DNA of 64,000 bases from Gp7-AA6 sp036001245. GTDB lineage: Bacteria; Acidobacteriota; Thermoanaerobaculia; UBA5066; Gp7-AA6. Shown one piece after another: positions 16,915 to 24,834 of the stretch. The DNA is taken from the NCBI GenBank assembly GCA_036001245.1, contig DASYUL010000061.1, positions 1 through 64,000 on the forward strand, in the 5' to 3' direction. A program made the translations under genes and the position numbers. The notes beneath the pieces were generated by a model. That model worked only from the letters and a program-made list of their open reading frames with translations. It was not told where the DNA came from and made no database searches. Position 1 is the stretch's first letter. Each line of letters starts with the position of its first letter.

Positions 16915-18034
16915 CGGCCGTCCCGGACGAGACCGCCTCGAAGGGCTCGTAAGGTAACTCGGCGAGGATCGCCGCGATGCGTTCCGAGGCGCGCCCGTCC
17001 CCATAGGGATTCGCGACCCGCGCGGCGCGAGCGAGGTCCGACGTTCCGCGCAGCACGCGCCCGGCCTCCTCGACGATCCGGTCCTCGTCCGTGCCGACGA
17101 GCCGCGCGAGGCCGGCCTCGATCCCCTCCGGCCTCTCGGTCTTTCGGCGAAGAACGAGCACCGGTTTGCCGAACGTCGGAGCTTCCTCCTGGATGCCGCC
17201 CGAGTCGGTCAGGATCAAACGGCTGCGACGCATCAACGAGACGAGCGAGCGGTAGTCGAGCGGCTCCACGAGCTCGACGTTCGGAAGATCCCGATACCCG
17301 GACAGCGCCGCTCGGACGTTGGGGTTGGGGTGGACGACGTGTATGAACCGAAACTTCGGGAACTCCCGGGCGAGACGTCCGACCGCCGAGACGACGGCTG
17401 CCAGAGGAGCTCCGAAGCTCTCGCGACGGTGCGCGGTGACGAGCACGAGATCCTCCGGCGTCAACTCTCCCTGACCCTCCGCGATCTGGAGCAGCGCGTC
17501 GACGACGGTGTTGCCGGTCCGGTGGATCCGGTCTTCGGGCACGCCCTCCGCGCGGAGGGCCTGCGCCGCCCGCTCCGTTGGCACGAAGTGGGCGTGCGCG
17601 ACGAGATCGACCACCCGGCGGTTCATCTCCTCCGGAAACGGCTGATGGAGGTCGCGCGTTCGCAGCCCCGCCTCCACGTGGCCCACGCGCACGCGCCGGT
17701 GGAACGCCGCGACCGCCGCGCACATCGCCGTCGTCGTGTCCCCCTGCACGAGAAGCCAGTCGGGCGGATAGTCAGCGAGGACGCGGTCGAGGGCGGCAAA
17801 GGCACGCGACGCGACCTCGTTGGGCGCCTGGTCCGCGCGCATCAGGTCGAGGTCGACGTCGGGAGCGATCTCGAAGAGCGCGAGGACCTGATCGAGCATG
17901 TCGCGGTGTTGTGCGGTCGCGCAGACGATCGTTTCGAATCGCCCCGGTTCCTTGCGCAGACGGCGGATGACGGGCGCCAGCTTGACGGCTTCCGGCCGGG
18001 TCCCGACCGCGATCAGGATCCGGCGTGGCGGCAT
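16898..18034 (-). CDS. wecB: UDP-N-acetylglucosamine 2-epimerase (non-hydrolysing)
   Basis: 378 residues, the usual family length. The start ATG 18034 gives PPRRILIAVGTRPEAVKLAP, the standard opening. Other family marks are the VQGDTTTAM loop, GHVEAGLRTRD, PFPEEMNRR and the ILTDSGGIQEEAPTFGKPVL donor-site motif. It converts UDP-GlcNAc to UDP-ManNAc, which enters enterobacterial-common-antigen-like or other ManNAc/ManNAcA glycans. It is the first gene of a minus operon running wecB, GT4, three-module GT, permease, ATPase. No UDP-ManNAc dehydrogenase (wecC) is visible in the window. Confidence 0.94.
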   Translation of the reverse strand: MPPRRILIAVGTRPEAVKLAPVIRRLRKEPGRFETIVCATAQHRDMLDQVLALFEIAPDVDLDLMRADQAPNEVASRAFAALDRVLADYPPDWLLVQGDTTTAMCAAVAAFHRRVRVGHVEAGLRTRDLHQPFPEEMNRRVVDLVAHAHFVPTERAAQALRAEGVPEDRIHRTGNTVVDALLQIAEGQGELTPEDLVLVTAHRRESFGAPLAAVVSAVGRLAREFPKFRFIHVVHPNPNVRAALSGYRDLPNVELVEPLDYRSLVSLMRRSRLILTDSGGIQEEAPTFGKPVLVLRRKTERPEGIEAGLARLVGTDEDRIVEEAGRVLRGTSDLARAARVANPYGDGRASERIAAILAELPYEPFEAVSSGTAVVAPG

Positions 18035-18085
18035 CTGTCCGAGAGCACCGCGATTTCCGGAAAACCCGCCACCGACATGTCGGGC

Positions 18086-18092
18086 TATTGTA
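18086..18092. promoter_or_regulatory. Overlapping divergent -10-like hexamers between wecB and a methyltransferase
   Basis: The same seven bases read TATTGT on the plus strand (11 nt before the ATG at 18103) and TACAAT on the minus strand (52 nt before the wecB ATG). The intergenic space is only 68 nt, so the two genes probably share a divergent promoter. Neither -35 is convincing. Confidence 0.35.
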
Positions 18093-18102
18093 CGTGCCGA
18101 CG

Positions 18103-18861
18103 ATGCAGCCCATTCGAGAGACCACGGGCGCCGGGGAAGACCTCTCTCACCTCTATGACGAAATGGAGGCCGGCTATTACGATCGCGCCTTCCACAGGGG
18201 CCGCGGAGTCCAGTGGTTCTGGCAACTTCACCGACTTCGACTCGTCCACGAGAGCCTTCCACCCGGCGCGACGCGGGTGATCGACGTGGGATGCGGCCCC
18301 GGCACGTTTCTGGGCAATTTCCTCGGGCCAGAGACTTCCGGCCTCGGAGTCGACCTGGCCAGGCCGCAGATCGAGTACGCGCAGCGGCGTTATGGACGCG
18401 CGGGGCTCGAGTTCCGGCAGGGCGATGTCACGCGTTTCGAGCACGAGAAACCGTTCGACGTCGCGGTTTCGATCGAGGTCATCGAGCACCTGCCCCGCGA
18501 ACGGACGGGCGACTTCCTGGCGACGCTGGCGCGGCTCGTGAGGCCCGGCGGCACCGTCATTCTCGTCACACCGAACTACGCGAGCGCCTGGCCGCTGACC
18601 GAGTGGCTCATCAGCAAGATGGGTCCCGTCGACTACCTTGCGCAGCACATCAACCCTTTCACGAAGCGACGGCTGGTGCAGGAGGTGACTGACGCAGGTC
18701 TTGCCGTCGAGAAGTGCCGGACCTTTTTCATCGGCGCCCCCTTTGTCGCAGCGGTCTCGGCGCCGGTGGCCGAACGCCTGGTCGCGTGGGAGTCCGCGTT
18801 GCTACCGGGCCTGGGGTCCGAGCTACTTCTCGTCGCTCGAAAGCCGCCGAGCGAGCCCTGA
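18103..18861 (+). CDS. Class I SAM-dependent methyltransferase
   Basis: 252 residues from ATG 18103. Motif I is RVIDVGCGPGTFLGNF, motif II gives GVDLARPQIEYAQ, motif III/IV is FDVAVSIEVIEHLPRE, and then LARLVRPGGTVILVTPN. This UbiE/COQ5-like layout (Methyltransf_11/23) is frequent in sugar or lipid methylation within polysaccharide clusters. A frame extending further upstream lacks conserved sequence. Its 3' end overlaps the convergent DPM1-like gene by 39 nt. Substrate unknown. Confidence 0.83.
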   Translation: MQPIRETTGAGEDLSHLYDEMEAGYYDRAFHRGRGVQWFWQLHRLRLVHESLPPGATRVIDVGCGPGTFLGNFLGPETSGLGVDLARPQIEYAQRRYGRAGLEFRQGDVTRFEHEKPFDVAVSIEVIEHLPRERTGDFLATLARLVRPGGTVILVTPNYASAWPLTEWLISKMGPVDYLAQHINPFTKRRLVQEVTDAGLAVEKCRTFFIGAPFVAAVSAPVAERLVAWESALLPGLGSELLLVARKPPSEP

Positions 18862-19623
18862 GCCTTCGACGGGCAGGTCCTTCTTGCGCGAGACCTTCAG
18901 CCGGAGAATGTTGACGGCGCCGAGGAAGATCTCCTTTCGGCTGAGCTTCGACGAGCCGCCGGTGCGGTCGTAGAAAACGATTGGAACCTCGGCGATTCCG
19001 AAGCCGTTCCGGTGAAGGCGATAGAGCAATTCGACCAGGAAGGAGTACCCGGTCGACTTCACGTCATCGAGGCGAATGGTGCGCAGCGCTTCGGCTCGAT
19101 AGAGGCGGAACCCCGACGTGCCGTCCCGGACGGGGACCTTGAGGAGCCGCGCCGCGAACTTGTTCGCGAGCCAGCTCAGGAGGATCCGGCGAATCTGCCA
19201 GTTGATCGTCCCGCCGTCCCGCACGTAACGCGACCCGACGACGACCGGATATTCGCGCGCACGATCCAGCATTGCGGGCAGATAGGAAGCATCGTGGCTC
19301 AGGTCCGCATCCATCGTTCCGATGATGCCGTAGCCGTGTCGGAGCCCGTACTCGATGCCGGCCACGTACGCGCGCCCCAGGCCGCGGTCCCCGCGTCGCC
19401 GAAGCAGGTACAGGTTCGGCTGGTTCTCCATCAGACGCTCGCAGAGCTCCGCCGTTCCATCGGGGGAAGCGTCGTCGACGACGAGCATCGCGCAGGCCGG
19501 AACGACGCGAAAGAAACGCGAGACCAGCTCGGGGAGGTTCGCCGCCTCCTGATAGGTCGGGACGACGACGAGAACCCGGCTCGTCGGAGGTCCTTCCCGC
19601 TCGTTCGCTCTCGACTGGTTCAA
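18823..19623 (-). CDS. Polyprenol monophosphomannose synthase-like GT2 glycosyltransferase
   Basis: 266 residues. The chain VLVVVPTYQEAANLPELV, VVDDASPDGTAEL, GTMDADLSHDASYLP and VVVGSRYVRDGG matches soluble, TM-less DPM1 homologues (Ppm1 type). The SKLSRKEIF tail also fits. It likely makes polyprenyl-phosphate mannose or a related lipid sugar from a nucleotide sugar. The start is TTG 19623, preceded by a TATCAT hexamer about 16 nt upstream on the minus strand. Together with the GtrB-like genes at 7995 and 22490 this gives the locus three lipid-sugar synthases. Confidence 0.88.
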   Translation of the reverse strand: MNQSRANEREGPPTSRVLVVVPTYQEAANLPELVSRFFRVVPACAMLVVDDASPDGTAELCERLMENQPNLYLLRRRGDRGLGRAYVAGIEYGLRHGYGIIGTMDADLSHDASYLPAMLDRAREYPVVVGSRYVRDGGTINWQIRRILLSWLANKFAARLLKVPVRDGTSGFRLYRAEALRTIRLDDVKSTGYSFLVELLYRLHRNGFGIAEVPIVFYDRTGGSSKLSRKEIFLGAVNILRLKVSRKKDLPVEGSGLARRLSSDEK

Positions 19624-19673
19624 GTGCGCCCTTCGAGAATGATATCGGGCGCACGACGCACGGGACGAGTGCT

Positions 19674-20672
19674 ATGGTGACCGCGCCCGTGACGACTTTG
19701 CGGGGAAAGAACGTTCTCATCACCGGCGGGCTCGGCTTCATCGGTTCGAACCTCGCCATCCGTCTCGTCCGCGACGGCACCCGCGTTGCGGTCTGCGACG
19801 CGATGATCGAAGGCTACGGCGGGAACCTGGAAAACGTCCGCGAAGTCCGTTCCGATCTGGAGATCCACCTTTCGGACGTCCGGGACGAGACGGAAATGGC
19901 GCGGCTCGTCACCGGGCGCGACGTCGTCTTTCACCTGGCGGCGCAGGTCTCGCACGTTCTCTCGCTGTCGAATCCCTACCCCGACATTGACATCAACATC
20001 AAGGGCACCGCGGCGGTTCTCGAGGCGTGCCGCAAGCAGAACCCCGACGCGCTCGTCGTCCGCTCGGGCACCCGCGGGCAGTACGGGCCCGCCGTCAGTC
20101 TCCCCGTCTCGGAGGAGGCCGCAGCCGATCCACGGGGGATCTACGAGATCTCGCAGCTCTCCGCCGAGATGATCTGCCGCACCTACACGCGGATCCACGG
20201 CGTGCGGACGGTCCCGCTTCGCCTGACTAACGTCTACGGGCCGCGCGCTCAAATGAAGCACTCCCAGTTCGGGGTCGTGAACTGGTTCGTGCGCCTCGCG
20301 CTCGAGGGTCAGCCGATTCCCGTCTTCGGCACCGGGCGGATCCTGCGCGACTTTCTCTACGTGGACGACTGCGTCGAAGCGCTCGTCGCCGCAGCGGCCG
20401 AGCCCGCGATGGTCGGCGAGATCGTCAACGTCGGCAACGATCGCTCCTCGACCTTTCTCGAAGTCGCGGAGATCCTGCGCGACCTCGTGCCGGGAGCCGA
20501 AATCGTTTTCACCGATTTCACTCCCGAGCGAAAGGCTCAGGAGCCGGGAGACTTCGTGTCCGACATCTCGAAGATCCGCCGGCTGACCGGCTGGGCGCCG
20601 GGGGTCGAGCTTCGCGACGGCCTCGCGCGGACGGTGGACTTCTACCGGGGGCGGCGGACCGACTACTTCTAA
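19674..20672 (+). CDS. NAD-dependent sugar-nucleotide epimerase/dehydratase (extended SDR) with YxxxQ
   Basis: 332 residues. The Rossmann motif VLITGGLGFIGSNLAIRL, FHLAAQVSH, PLRLTNVYGPRAQ and DFLYVDDCVEAL are typical of UDP-hexose epimerases and GDP/dTDP-sugar dehydratases. The catalytic Tyr lies in Y157-E-I-S-Q161: the usual Lys of YxxxK is Gln, and the upstream Ser position reads RSGTRGQYG. The base sequence is unambiguous here. Either chemistry is altered or another residue supplies the function. An alternative GTG start lies five codons downstream. It is followed at once by two copies of a palindromic repeat. Confidence 0.86.
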   Translation: MVTAPVTTLRGKNVLITGGLGFIGSNLAIRLVRDGTRVAVCDAMIEGYGGNLENVREVRSDLEIHLSDVRDETEMARLVTGRDVVFHLAAQVSHVLSLSNPYPDIDINIKGTAAVLEACRKQNPDALVVRSGTRGQYGPAVSLPVSEEAAADPRGIYEISQLSAEMICRTYTRIHGVRTVPLRLTNVYGPRAQMKHSQFGVVNWFVRLALEGQPIPVFGTGRILRDFLYVDDCVEALVAAAAEPAMVGEIVNVGNDRSSTFLEVAEILRDLVPGAEIVFTDFTPERKAQEPGDFVSDISKIRRLTGWAPGVELRDGLARTVDFYRGRRTDYF

Positions 20673-20674
20673 TC

Positions 20675-20758
20675 AGGAGGCGGGTGCAGACCCCTCCGGG
20701 ATCTGTCCCCGCGAAATAAGGAGGCGGGTGCAGACCCCTCGGGGATCTGTCCCCGCGA
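20675..20758. repeat. Two direct copies of a ~40-bp palindromic intergenic repeat
   Basis: Copies occupy about 20675-20714 and 20719-20758 and differ at one position. Each runs aggaggcgggtgcagacccc, then tc-ggatctgtccccgcga, with an imperfect stem pairing CAGA-CCC with GGG-TCTG. The same family occurs five more times at 56526-56742. It begins 3 nt after the stop of the SDR gene. Confidence 0.8.
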
Positions 20759-20793
20759 CAATTTTCTCGGTTAAGCTGATCCGTAACAACCTC

Positions 20794-21360
20794 ATGGCTT
20801 CGATTCACCCGACCGCGCTCGTGGCATCCCCCCGCATCGGCGAAGGAACCCGCATCTGGGCCTACGTCAACGTGCTCGAAGGCGCCACGATCGGGCGCGA
20901 CTGCAACATCTGCGACCGGTGTTTCATCGAGAACGACGTCATGATCGGCGATCGCGTGACGGTCAAGTGCGGCGTCTCGCTCTACGATGGGGTGGTCCTC
21001 GAGGACGACGTTTTCGTCGGTCCGGACGTCTCCTTTTCGAACGATCCCCGGCCCCGCAGCCGCCACCCGCGGAACTCTTACCCGAAGACGCGCGTCCTCG
21101 CCGGAGCGAGCCTCGGCGCCGGGTCGATCCTCCTTCCGGGAGTCACCGTCGGGCGCTTCGCGATGGTCGGCGCGGGATCGCTCGTGACGAGAGACGTACC
21201 CGATTTCGCGCTGGTCTACGGGAGTCCCGCGCGGGTTCACGGGCACGTCTGCCGCTGCGGGGAGAGCCTGCGCGTCGTGGACCGGAGGGCGGAGTGCGCC
21301 TGCGGCCGCAACTTCGAGGTGCTGTCGGAGGGGGGGGTGGCGGAGACGCCGGCGCCTTGA
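20794..21360 (+). CDS. Left-handed beta-helix N-acetyltransferase for amino sugars (WbpD/FdtC-like)
   Basis: 188 residues from ATG 20794. The body is made of hexapeptide repeats ([LIV]-G-x4), starting IHPTALVASPRIGEGTRIW. The pattern VNVLEGATIGRDCNICDRCFI followed by VSFSNDPRPRS and GSILLPGVTVG is that of nucleotide-linked 3-amino-sugar acetyltransferases. The C-terminal ~25 residues hold CxC...CxC (CRCG then CACG), a small zinc-ribbon-like addition. The next gene is a DegT aminotransferase starting inside its stop codon, which supports amination followed by N-acetylation of one sugar nucleotide. Confidence 0.88.
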   Translation: MASIHPTALVASPRIGEGTRIWAYVNVLEGATIGRDCNICDRCFIENDVMIGDRVTVKCGVSLYDGVVLEDDVFVGPDVSFSNDPRPRSRHPRNSYPKTRVLAGASLGAGSILLPGVTVGRFAMVGAGSLVTRDVPDFALVYGSPARVHGHVCRCGESLRVVDRRAECACGRNFEVLSEGGVAETPAP

Positions 21361-22493
21361 CCGATACGGCGGCGCCGGCGGCCGTCCGCGTCCCGTTCGG
21401 TTCGCTCGAAGCCGATTACCGGGCGCGCCGCGGGCCGATCGATGCGGCGATCGCGAGGGTTCTGTCGCGCGGCCGCTTCATCCTCGGCGTCGAGGTGGAG
21501 TCGTTCGAGCGGGAGCTCGCGGCGTATCTCGGTGTTCCCGACGTCGTGGCCTGCGCCAGCGGAACGGACGCGATCGCGATTGCTCTCGCGGCCGCCGGCG
21601 CCGGACCGGACGAAGAAGTCCTTCTCCCCGCGAACGCCTGCGTCCCGGTGATCGCCGGCGTCCGGCTCGCGGGAGCGCGGCCGCGACTGGTCGACGTCGA
21701 TCGCGCGACGCTCACGCTCTCGCGCGCCGAGGCCGAGCGCGAGCTCTCCTCTCGGGTCCGCTACCTCCTCGCGGTTCATCTGTACGGCGGTCTCGCGGAC
21801 GTCGAGGGACTCCGCGCCCTCGCCCGGGAGCGCGGACTCGTGGTCATCGAGGACTGTGCGCAAAGCCTCGGGGCGTCGGCCGGCGAAACGCGTGCCGGCG
21901 CGCTCGGAACCGCGGCGGCGTTCTCCTTCTACCCGACCAAGAACCTCGGCGCGTACGGCGACGCCGGCGCGATCGCGACGGCCGACGAAGCGATCGCGGC
22001 GCGCGCGCGGCGGGTGCGCCAGTACGGATGGAGCCGCCGCGACTATTCCGAGGTCGAAGGGCGCAACTCGCGGATGGACGAGCTGCAGGCCGCGATCCTG
22101 CGCGTGAAGCTGCCGTCTCTCGAGGCCGACAACGAGCGCCGCCGCCAGATCACGCGCCGCTACGACGACGCGTTCCAGGACCTTCCTTTGACGCTCCTCC
22201 GCACGCGACCCGGGACGACGCCCGCGCCGCACCTGTACGCCGTGCGGACGGCGCGGCGCGACGAGCTTCGCGGGCATCTGACGGCCCGCGGCATCGAGAC
22301 CGCAATCCACTATCCGGTGCCGCTCCACCTCCAGCCCGCATACGCTTTTCTCGGATCTGCCCGGGGAGACTTTCCGGTCTCCGAAGAAGCGAGCGAGACC
22401 GTCCTCTCGCTTCCGCTCTACCCGACGCTCTCCGACGACCAGGTCGGCGCCGTCGTCTCCACGGTGGCGGAATTCTTCGGAGACCGCCGGTGA
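21357..22493 (+). CDS. DegT/DnrJ/EryC1 sugar aminotransferase (PLP)
   Basis: 378 residues from TTG 21357, which overlaps the acetyltransferase stop as TTGA. Motifs: SRGRFILGVEVESFE, ACASGTDAIAIAL, VHLYGG, VIEDCAQSLGA and the PLP site FSFYPTKNLGAYGDAGA with Lys195. The strongest similarity in style is to FdtB/QdtB enzymes that transaminate 3-keto-6-deoxy sugars. The acetyltransferase partner upstream fits that. Frames extending further 5' run antisense-like through the acetyltransferase and lack family sequence. Confidence 0.9.
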   Translation: MTDTAAPAAVRVPFGSLEADYRARRGPIDAAIARVLSRGRFILGVEVESFERELAAYLGVPDVVACASGTDAIAIALAAAGAGPDEEVLLPANACVPVIAGVRLAGARPRLVDVDRATLTLSRAEAERELSSRVRYLLAVHLYGGLADVEGLRALARERGLVVIEDCAQSLGASAGETRAGALGTAAAFSFYPTKNLGAYGDAGAIATADEAIAARARRVRQYGWSRRDYSEVEGRNSRMDELQAAILRVKLPSLEADNERRRQITRRYDDAFQDLPLTLLRTRPGTTPAPHLYAVRTARRDELRGHLTARGIETAIHYPVPLHLQPAYAFLGSARGDFPVSEEASETVLSLPLYPTLSDDQVGAVVSTVAEFFGDRR

Positions 22494-23425
22494 GCGGCGA
22501 GCGAATCTCCGTCGTCGTGCCGGTTTACTTCAACGCGGAGAGTCTTCCGCGGCTCGCCGAGCAACTGCGCGAGGTGGCTCAGCGGGCCGACTTCGAGCTC
22601 GCGCCGATCTTCGTCGAAGACGGCTCGGGCGACGACTCCTGGGCGCGGATCCAGGCGATCACCGTGTCCTGGCCGACGGCGCGGGGCATCCGTCTCACGC
22701 GCAATTTCGGATCGCAGATGGCGATCCTCGCCGGTCTTCACGAGGCCTCGGGCGACGCCGCTGCGGTCCTCTCTGCCGATCTCCAGGAGCCGCCGGAGCT
22801 CCTGCTGCGACTCGTCGAAGCGTGGCGCGGAGGGGCCACCGCGGTGCTCGCCGTCCGGGCGTCGCGGCCGGAGACCTGGCCCACGCGCGCCGCCGCGAGC
22901 CTCTACTACCGGACGCTGCGCCGGCTCGCGTTTCGGTCCATGCCCGGCGGCGGGTTCGACTGTTTCATGATCGGGCGCCCGGCGATCGACTTCCTGACCG
23001 GCAGCCGCGAGGTGCATACCTCCCTGCCGGGGTTGATCCTGTGGGCGGGGTTCCCGACAGCGCTCGTCGCCTACGAGCGCGCCCCGCGCCGGGAGGGGCG
23101 CTCCCGGTGGACCTTTGCCAAGAAGGTCAAGCTCTTCCTCGATTCGGTGATCTCGTTTTCGTACGCGCCGCTGCGGTGGATGTCGGTCGTGGGCGCCTTG
23201 CTCGCGTTGCTCGCGTTCGGCTATGCCGCGCTCATCCTCCTGCTCAAACTCTTCCGCGATCAGCCGATCCGAGGCTGGACGTCACTGATGGTCGCGCTTG
23301 CCTTCTTCTCCGGCGTCCAGCTCCTCTCGATCGGGATTCTTGGCGAGTACCTGTGGCGGACCCTCGACGCCGCGCGGGCGCGCAGAGGGTTCCTCGTGAG
23401 AGAGAAAACCCCTCACCCTGATTGA
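22490..23425 (+). CDS. GtrB-like membrane-anchored GT2 glycosyltransferase
   Basis: 311 residues from GTG 22490, overlapping the aminotransferase stop (GTGA). It opens SGERISVVVPVYFNAESLPRL and has FVEDGSGDDSW, RLTRNFGSQMAI and LSADLQEPPEL. This is the GtrB/ArnC class, with two terminal transmembrane helices (MSVVGALLALLAFGYAALIL and LMVALAFFSGVQLLSIGILG). It should load an activated sugar, perhaps the amino sugar made by the two genes before it, onto undecaprenyl phosphate. The final residues run directly into an inverted repeat. Confidence 0.88.
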   Translation: MSGERISVVVPVYFNAESLPRLAEQLREVAQRADFELAPIFVEDGSGDDSWARIQAITVSWPTARGIRLTRNFGSQMAILAGLHEASGDAAAVLSADLQEPPELLLRLVEAWRGGATAVLAVRASRPETWPTRAAASLYYRTLRRLAFRSMPGGGFDCFMIGRPAIDFLTGSREVHTSLPGLILWAGFPTALVAYERAPRREGRSRWTFAKKVKLFLDSVISFSYAPLRWMSVVGALLALLAFGYAALILLLKLFRDQPIRGWTSLMVALAFFSGVQLLSIGILGEYLWRTLDAARARRGFLVREKTPHPD

Positions 23426-23427
23426 TC

Positions 23428-23483
23428 GGGTCAGGCGTGCGCGCGTTATTGCGCCTCAACTGACCAAACTCCACGCCTGACCC
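23428..23483. repeat. Inverted repeat between convergent genes
   Basis: Twelve-base arms GGGTCAGGCGTG (23428-23439) and CACGCCTGACCC (23472-23483) are perfectly complementary, with a 32-nt centre. It lies 3 nt after one stop and 4 nt before the convergent stop, so it may end transcription from both sides. The GGGTCAGG edge recurs in the repeat at 51693-51785. Confidence 0.75.
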
Positions 23484-23487
23484 CAGC

Positions 23488-24603
23488 CTAAAGAGCGGCG
23501 ATCAGCTCTTCCGACACCCGGTCGACCTCCGCGTCGGTGAGCTGAGGAAACATCGGGAGCGCGAGGACCTCCTTCGCGGCCTTCTCGGCTTCCGGGAAAT
23601 CGCCATCCCGATATCCGAGCCCCGCGAAACACTCCTGGAGGTGGAGCGGGATCGGGTAGAAGACCGCGGTCGAAATTCCGCGCTCCGCGAGGCGCGCACG
23701 CACCCGGTCCCGCTCGCGCACGCGGACGACGTACTGATGGAACACGTGCCGCCGCCCCGGCGCGACGTCCGGGAGGACGATTCTTCCGGAGGACTCCGCC
23801 CCCGACAGGAGATCGCCGTACTTCTCCGCGATCGCGACCCGGCGCCGAGTCCACGCCTCCAGCCGAGGAAGCTTCGCGAGAAGGACCGCTGACTGCACGG
23901 AGTCCATGCGGAAGTTCCCCCCCACGCGCGCGTGGTGGTACCTCTCTGACTCCCCGTGCAGGCGCAGCGTTCGCACGAGGCCGGCGAGCTCGTCGTCGTC
24001 CGTCGTGACCGCCCCCGCGTCGCCGGCCGCGCCGAGGTTCTTCGTCGGATAGAACGAGAACGCCGCGATGTTCCCGAGAACGCCCGCTTTCCGGCCGCGG
24101 TACATCGCGCCGACCGCCTGGCAGGCGTCCTCGACGATCGGAACCCCTCTCGCGACCTCGCGGATCGTATCCATGTCCGCGCACTGGCCGTAGAGGTGGA
24201 CCGGCATCACCGCCTTCGTGCGCGGATTGATCACCTGGGCGAGGCGATCCGGATCGAGGTCGAACGTCTCCGGATCGATGTCGGCGAAGACGGGCCGGGC
24301 GTTCAGGCGCGCGACCACGCCCGCGGAGGCGAAAAAGCTGAGCGGCGAGGTCACGACCTCGTCTCCGGGGCCGACCCCGAGCGCCATCAGTGCGACGAGA
24401 AGCGCGTCCGTGCCCGAGGAGACGCCGAGAGCGTGCCGGGCGCCGCAGAAGTCCGCGAACACCTTCTCGAACGCCTCGTTCGTGGGTCCCATGACGAAAC
24501 GGCCGGACGCGAAGACCCCTTCGACCGAGGACGCGATCTCCCGTTTCAACTCGTCGTCGTAGCGCGTGAGGTCGAGGAGCGGGACGCTGGCCGGGCGTTT
24601 CAC
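23488..24603 (-). CDS. DegT/DnrJ/EryC1 family aminotransferase (second paralogue)
   Basis: About 371 residues from GTG 24603, which gives the standard short lead to VPLLDLTRYDDELK. An ATG at 24648 would add 15 residues without family character. Motifs: ASGRFVMGPTNEAFE, GVSSGTDALLVAL, MPVHLYGQ, IVEDACQAVGA and PLP-lysine site FYPTKNLGAAGDAGA (Lys188). It is clearly related to the convergent enzyme at 21357-22493 but well diverged, so the locus probably makes two amino sugars, or one enzyme acts at C3 and the other at C4. No partner gene is adjacent on its strand. Confidence 0.9.
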   Translation of the reverse strand: MKRPASVPLLDLTRYDDELKREIASSVEGVFASGRFVMGPTNEAFEKVFADFCGARHALGVSSGTDALLVALMALGVGPGDEVVTSPLSFFASAGVVARLNARPVFADIDPETFDLDPDRLAQVINPRTKAVMPVHLYGQCADMDTIREVARGVPIVEDACQAVGAMYRGRKAGVLGNIAAFSFYPTKNLGAAGDAGAVTTDDDELAGLVRTLRLHGESERYHHARVGGNFRMDSVQSAVLLAKLPRLEAWTRRRVAIAEKYGDLLSGAESSGRIVLPDVAPGRRHVFHQYVVRVRERDRVRARLAERGISTAVFYPIPLHLQECFAGLGYRDGDFPEAEKAAKEVLALPMFPQLTDAEVDRVSEELIAAL

Positions 24604-24676
24604 CGCCCGAATCTTACCGGGCAGAAAAAGGGGCCGGCCGTGCACCACGCGACGGCCGACCCTCGGAGGGCTTTCG

Positions 24677-24811
24677 TCAGCGCGGGCCCTCCCCGCGCGA
24701 AGCGCCGACGCCGTTCTCGCGCAGCGCCGTGTAGTTCGCGAGCTGCTCGGGCGTGAGGAGCGCCTGGAATGCCGTCTCGAGCTGATCGTGGGCCGCTCGG
24801 ATCTCGAGTTC
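24677..24811 (-). pseudogene. Fragment resembling the C-terminus of a small LTPEQ-type periplasmic protein
   Basis: A minus-strand frame ending at TGA 24677-24679 reads ELEIRAAHDQLETAFQALL, then TPEQLANYTALRENG and a short Arg/Gly tail. LTPEQ followed by aromatic and Leu positions is a hallmark of Spy/CpxP-like and related small helical exported proteins. No start codon or signal peptide precedes it. The frame runs into the start region of the GT4 gene on the other strand. It is best read as the tail of a gene cut by rearrangement. Chance coding cannot be excluded. Confidence 0.35.
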
Positions 24812-24834
24812 AGACGCGTATACGATGCGGTGAG

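Noticed and set aside
20675..20758. CRISPR or attachment-site interpretation of the direct repeats
   Set aside because: Copies are separated by 4 nt, recur in both orientations at 56.6 kb, and no integrase or cas gene is present.
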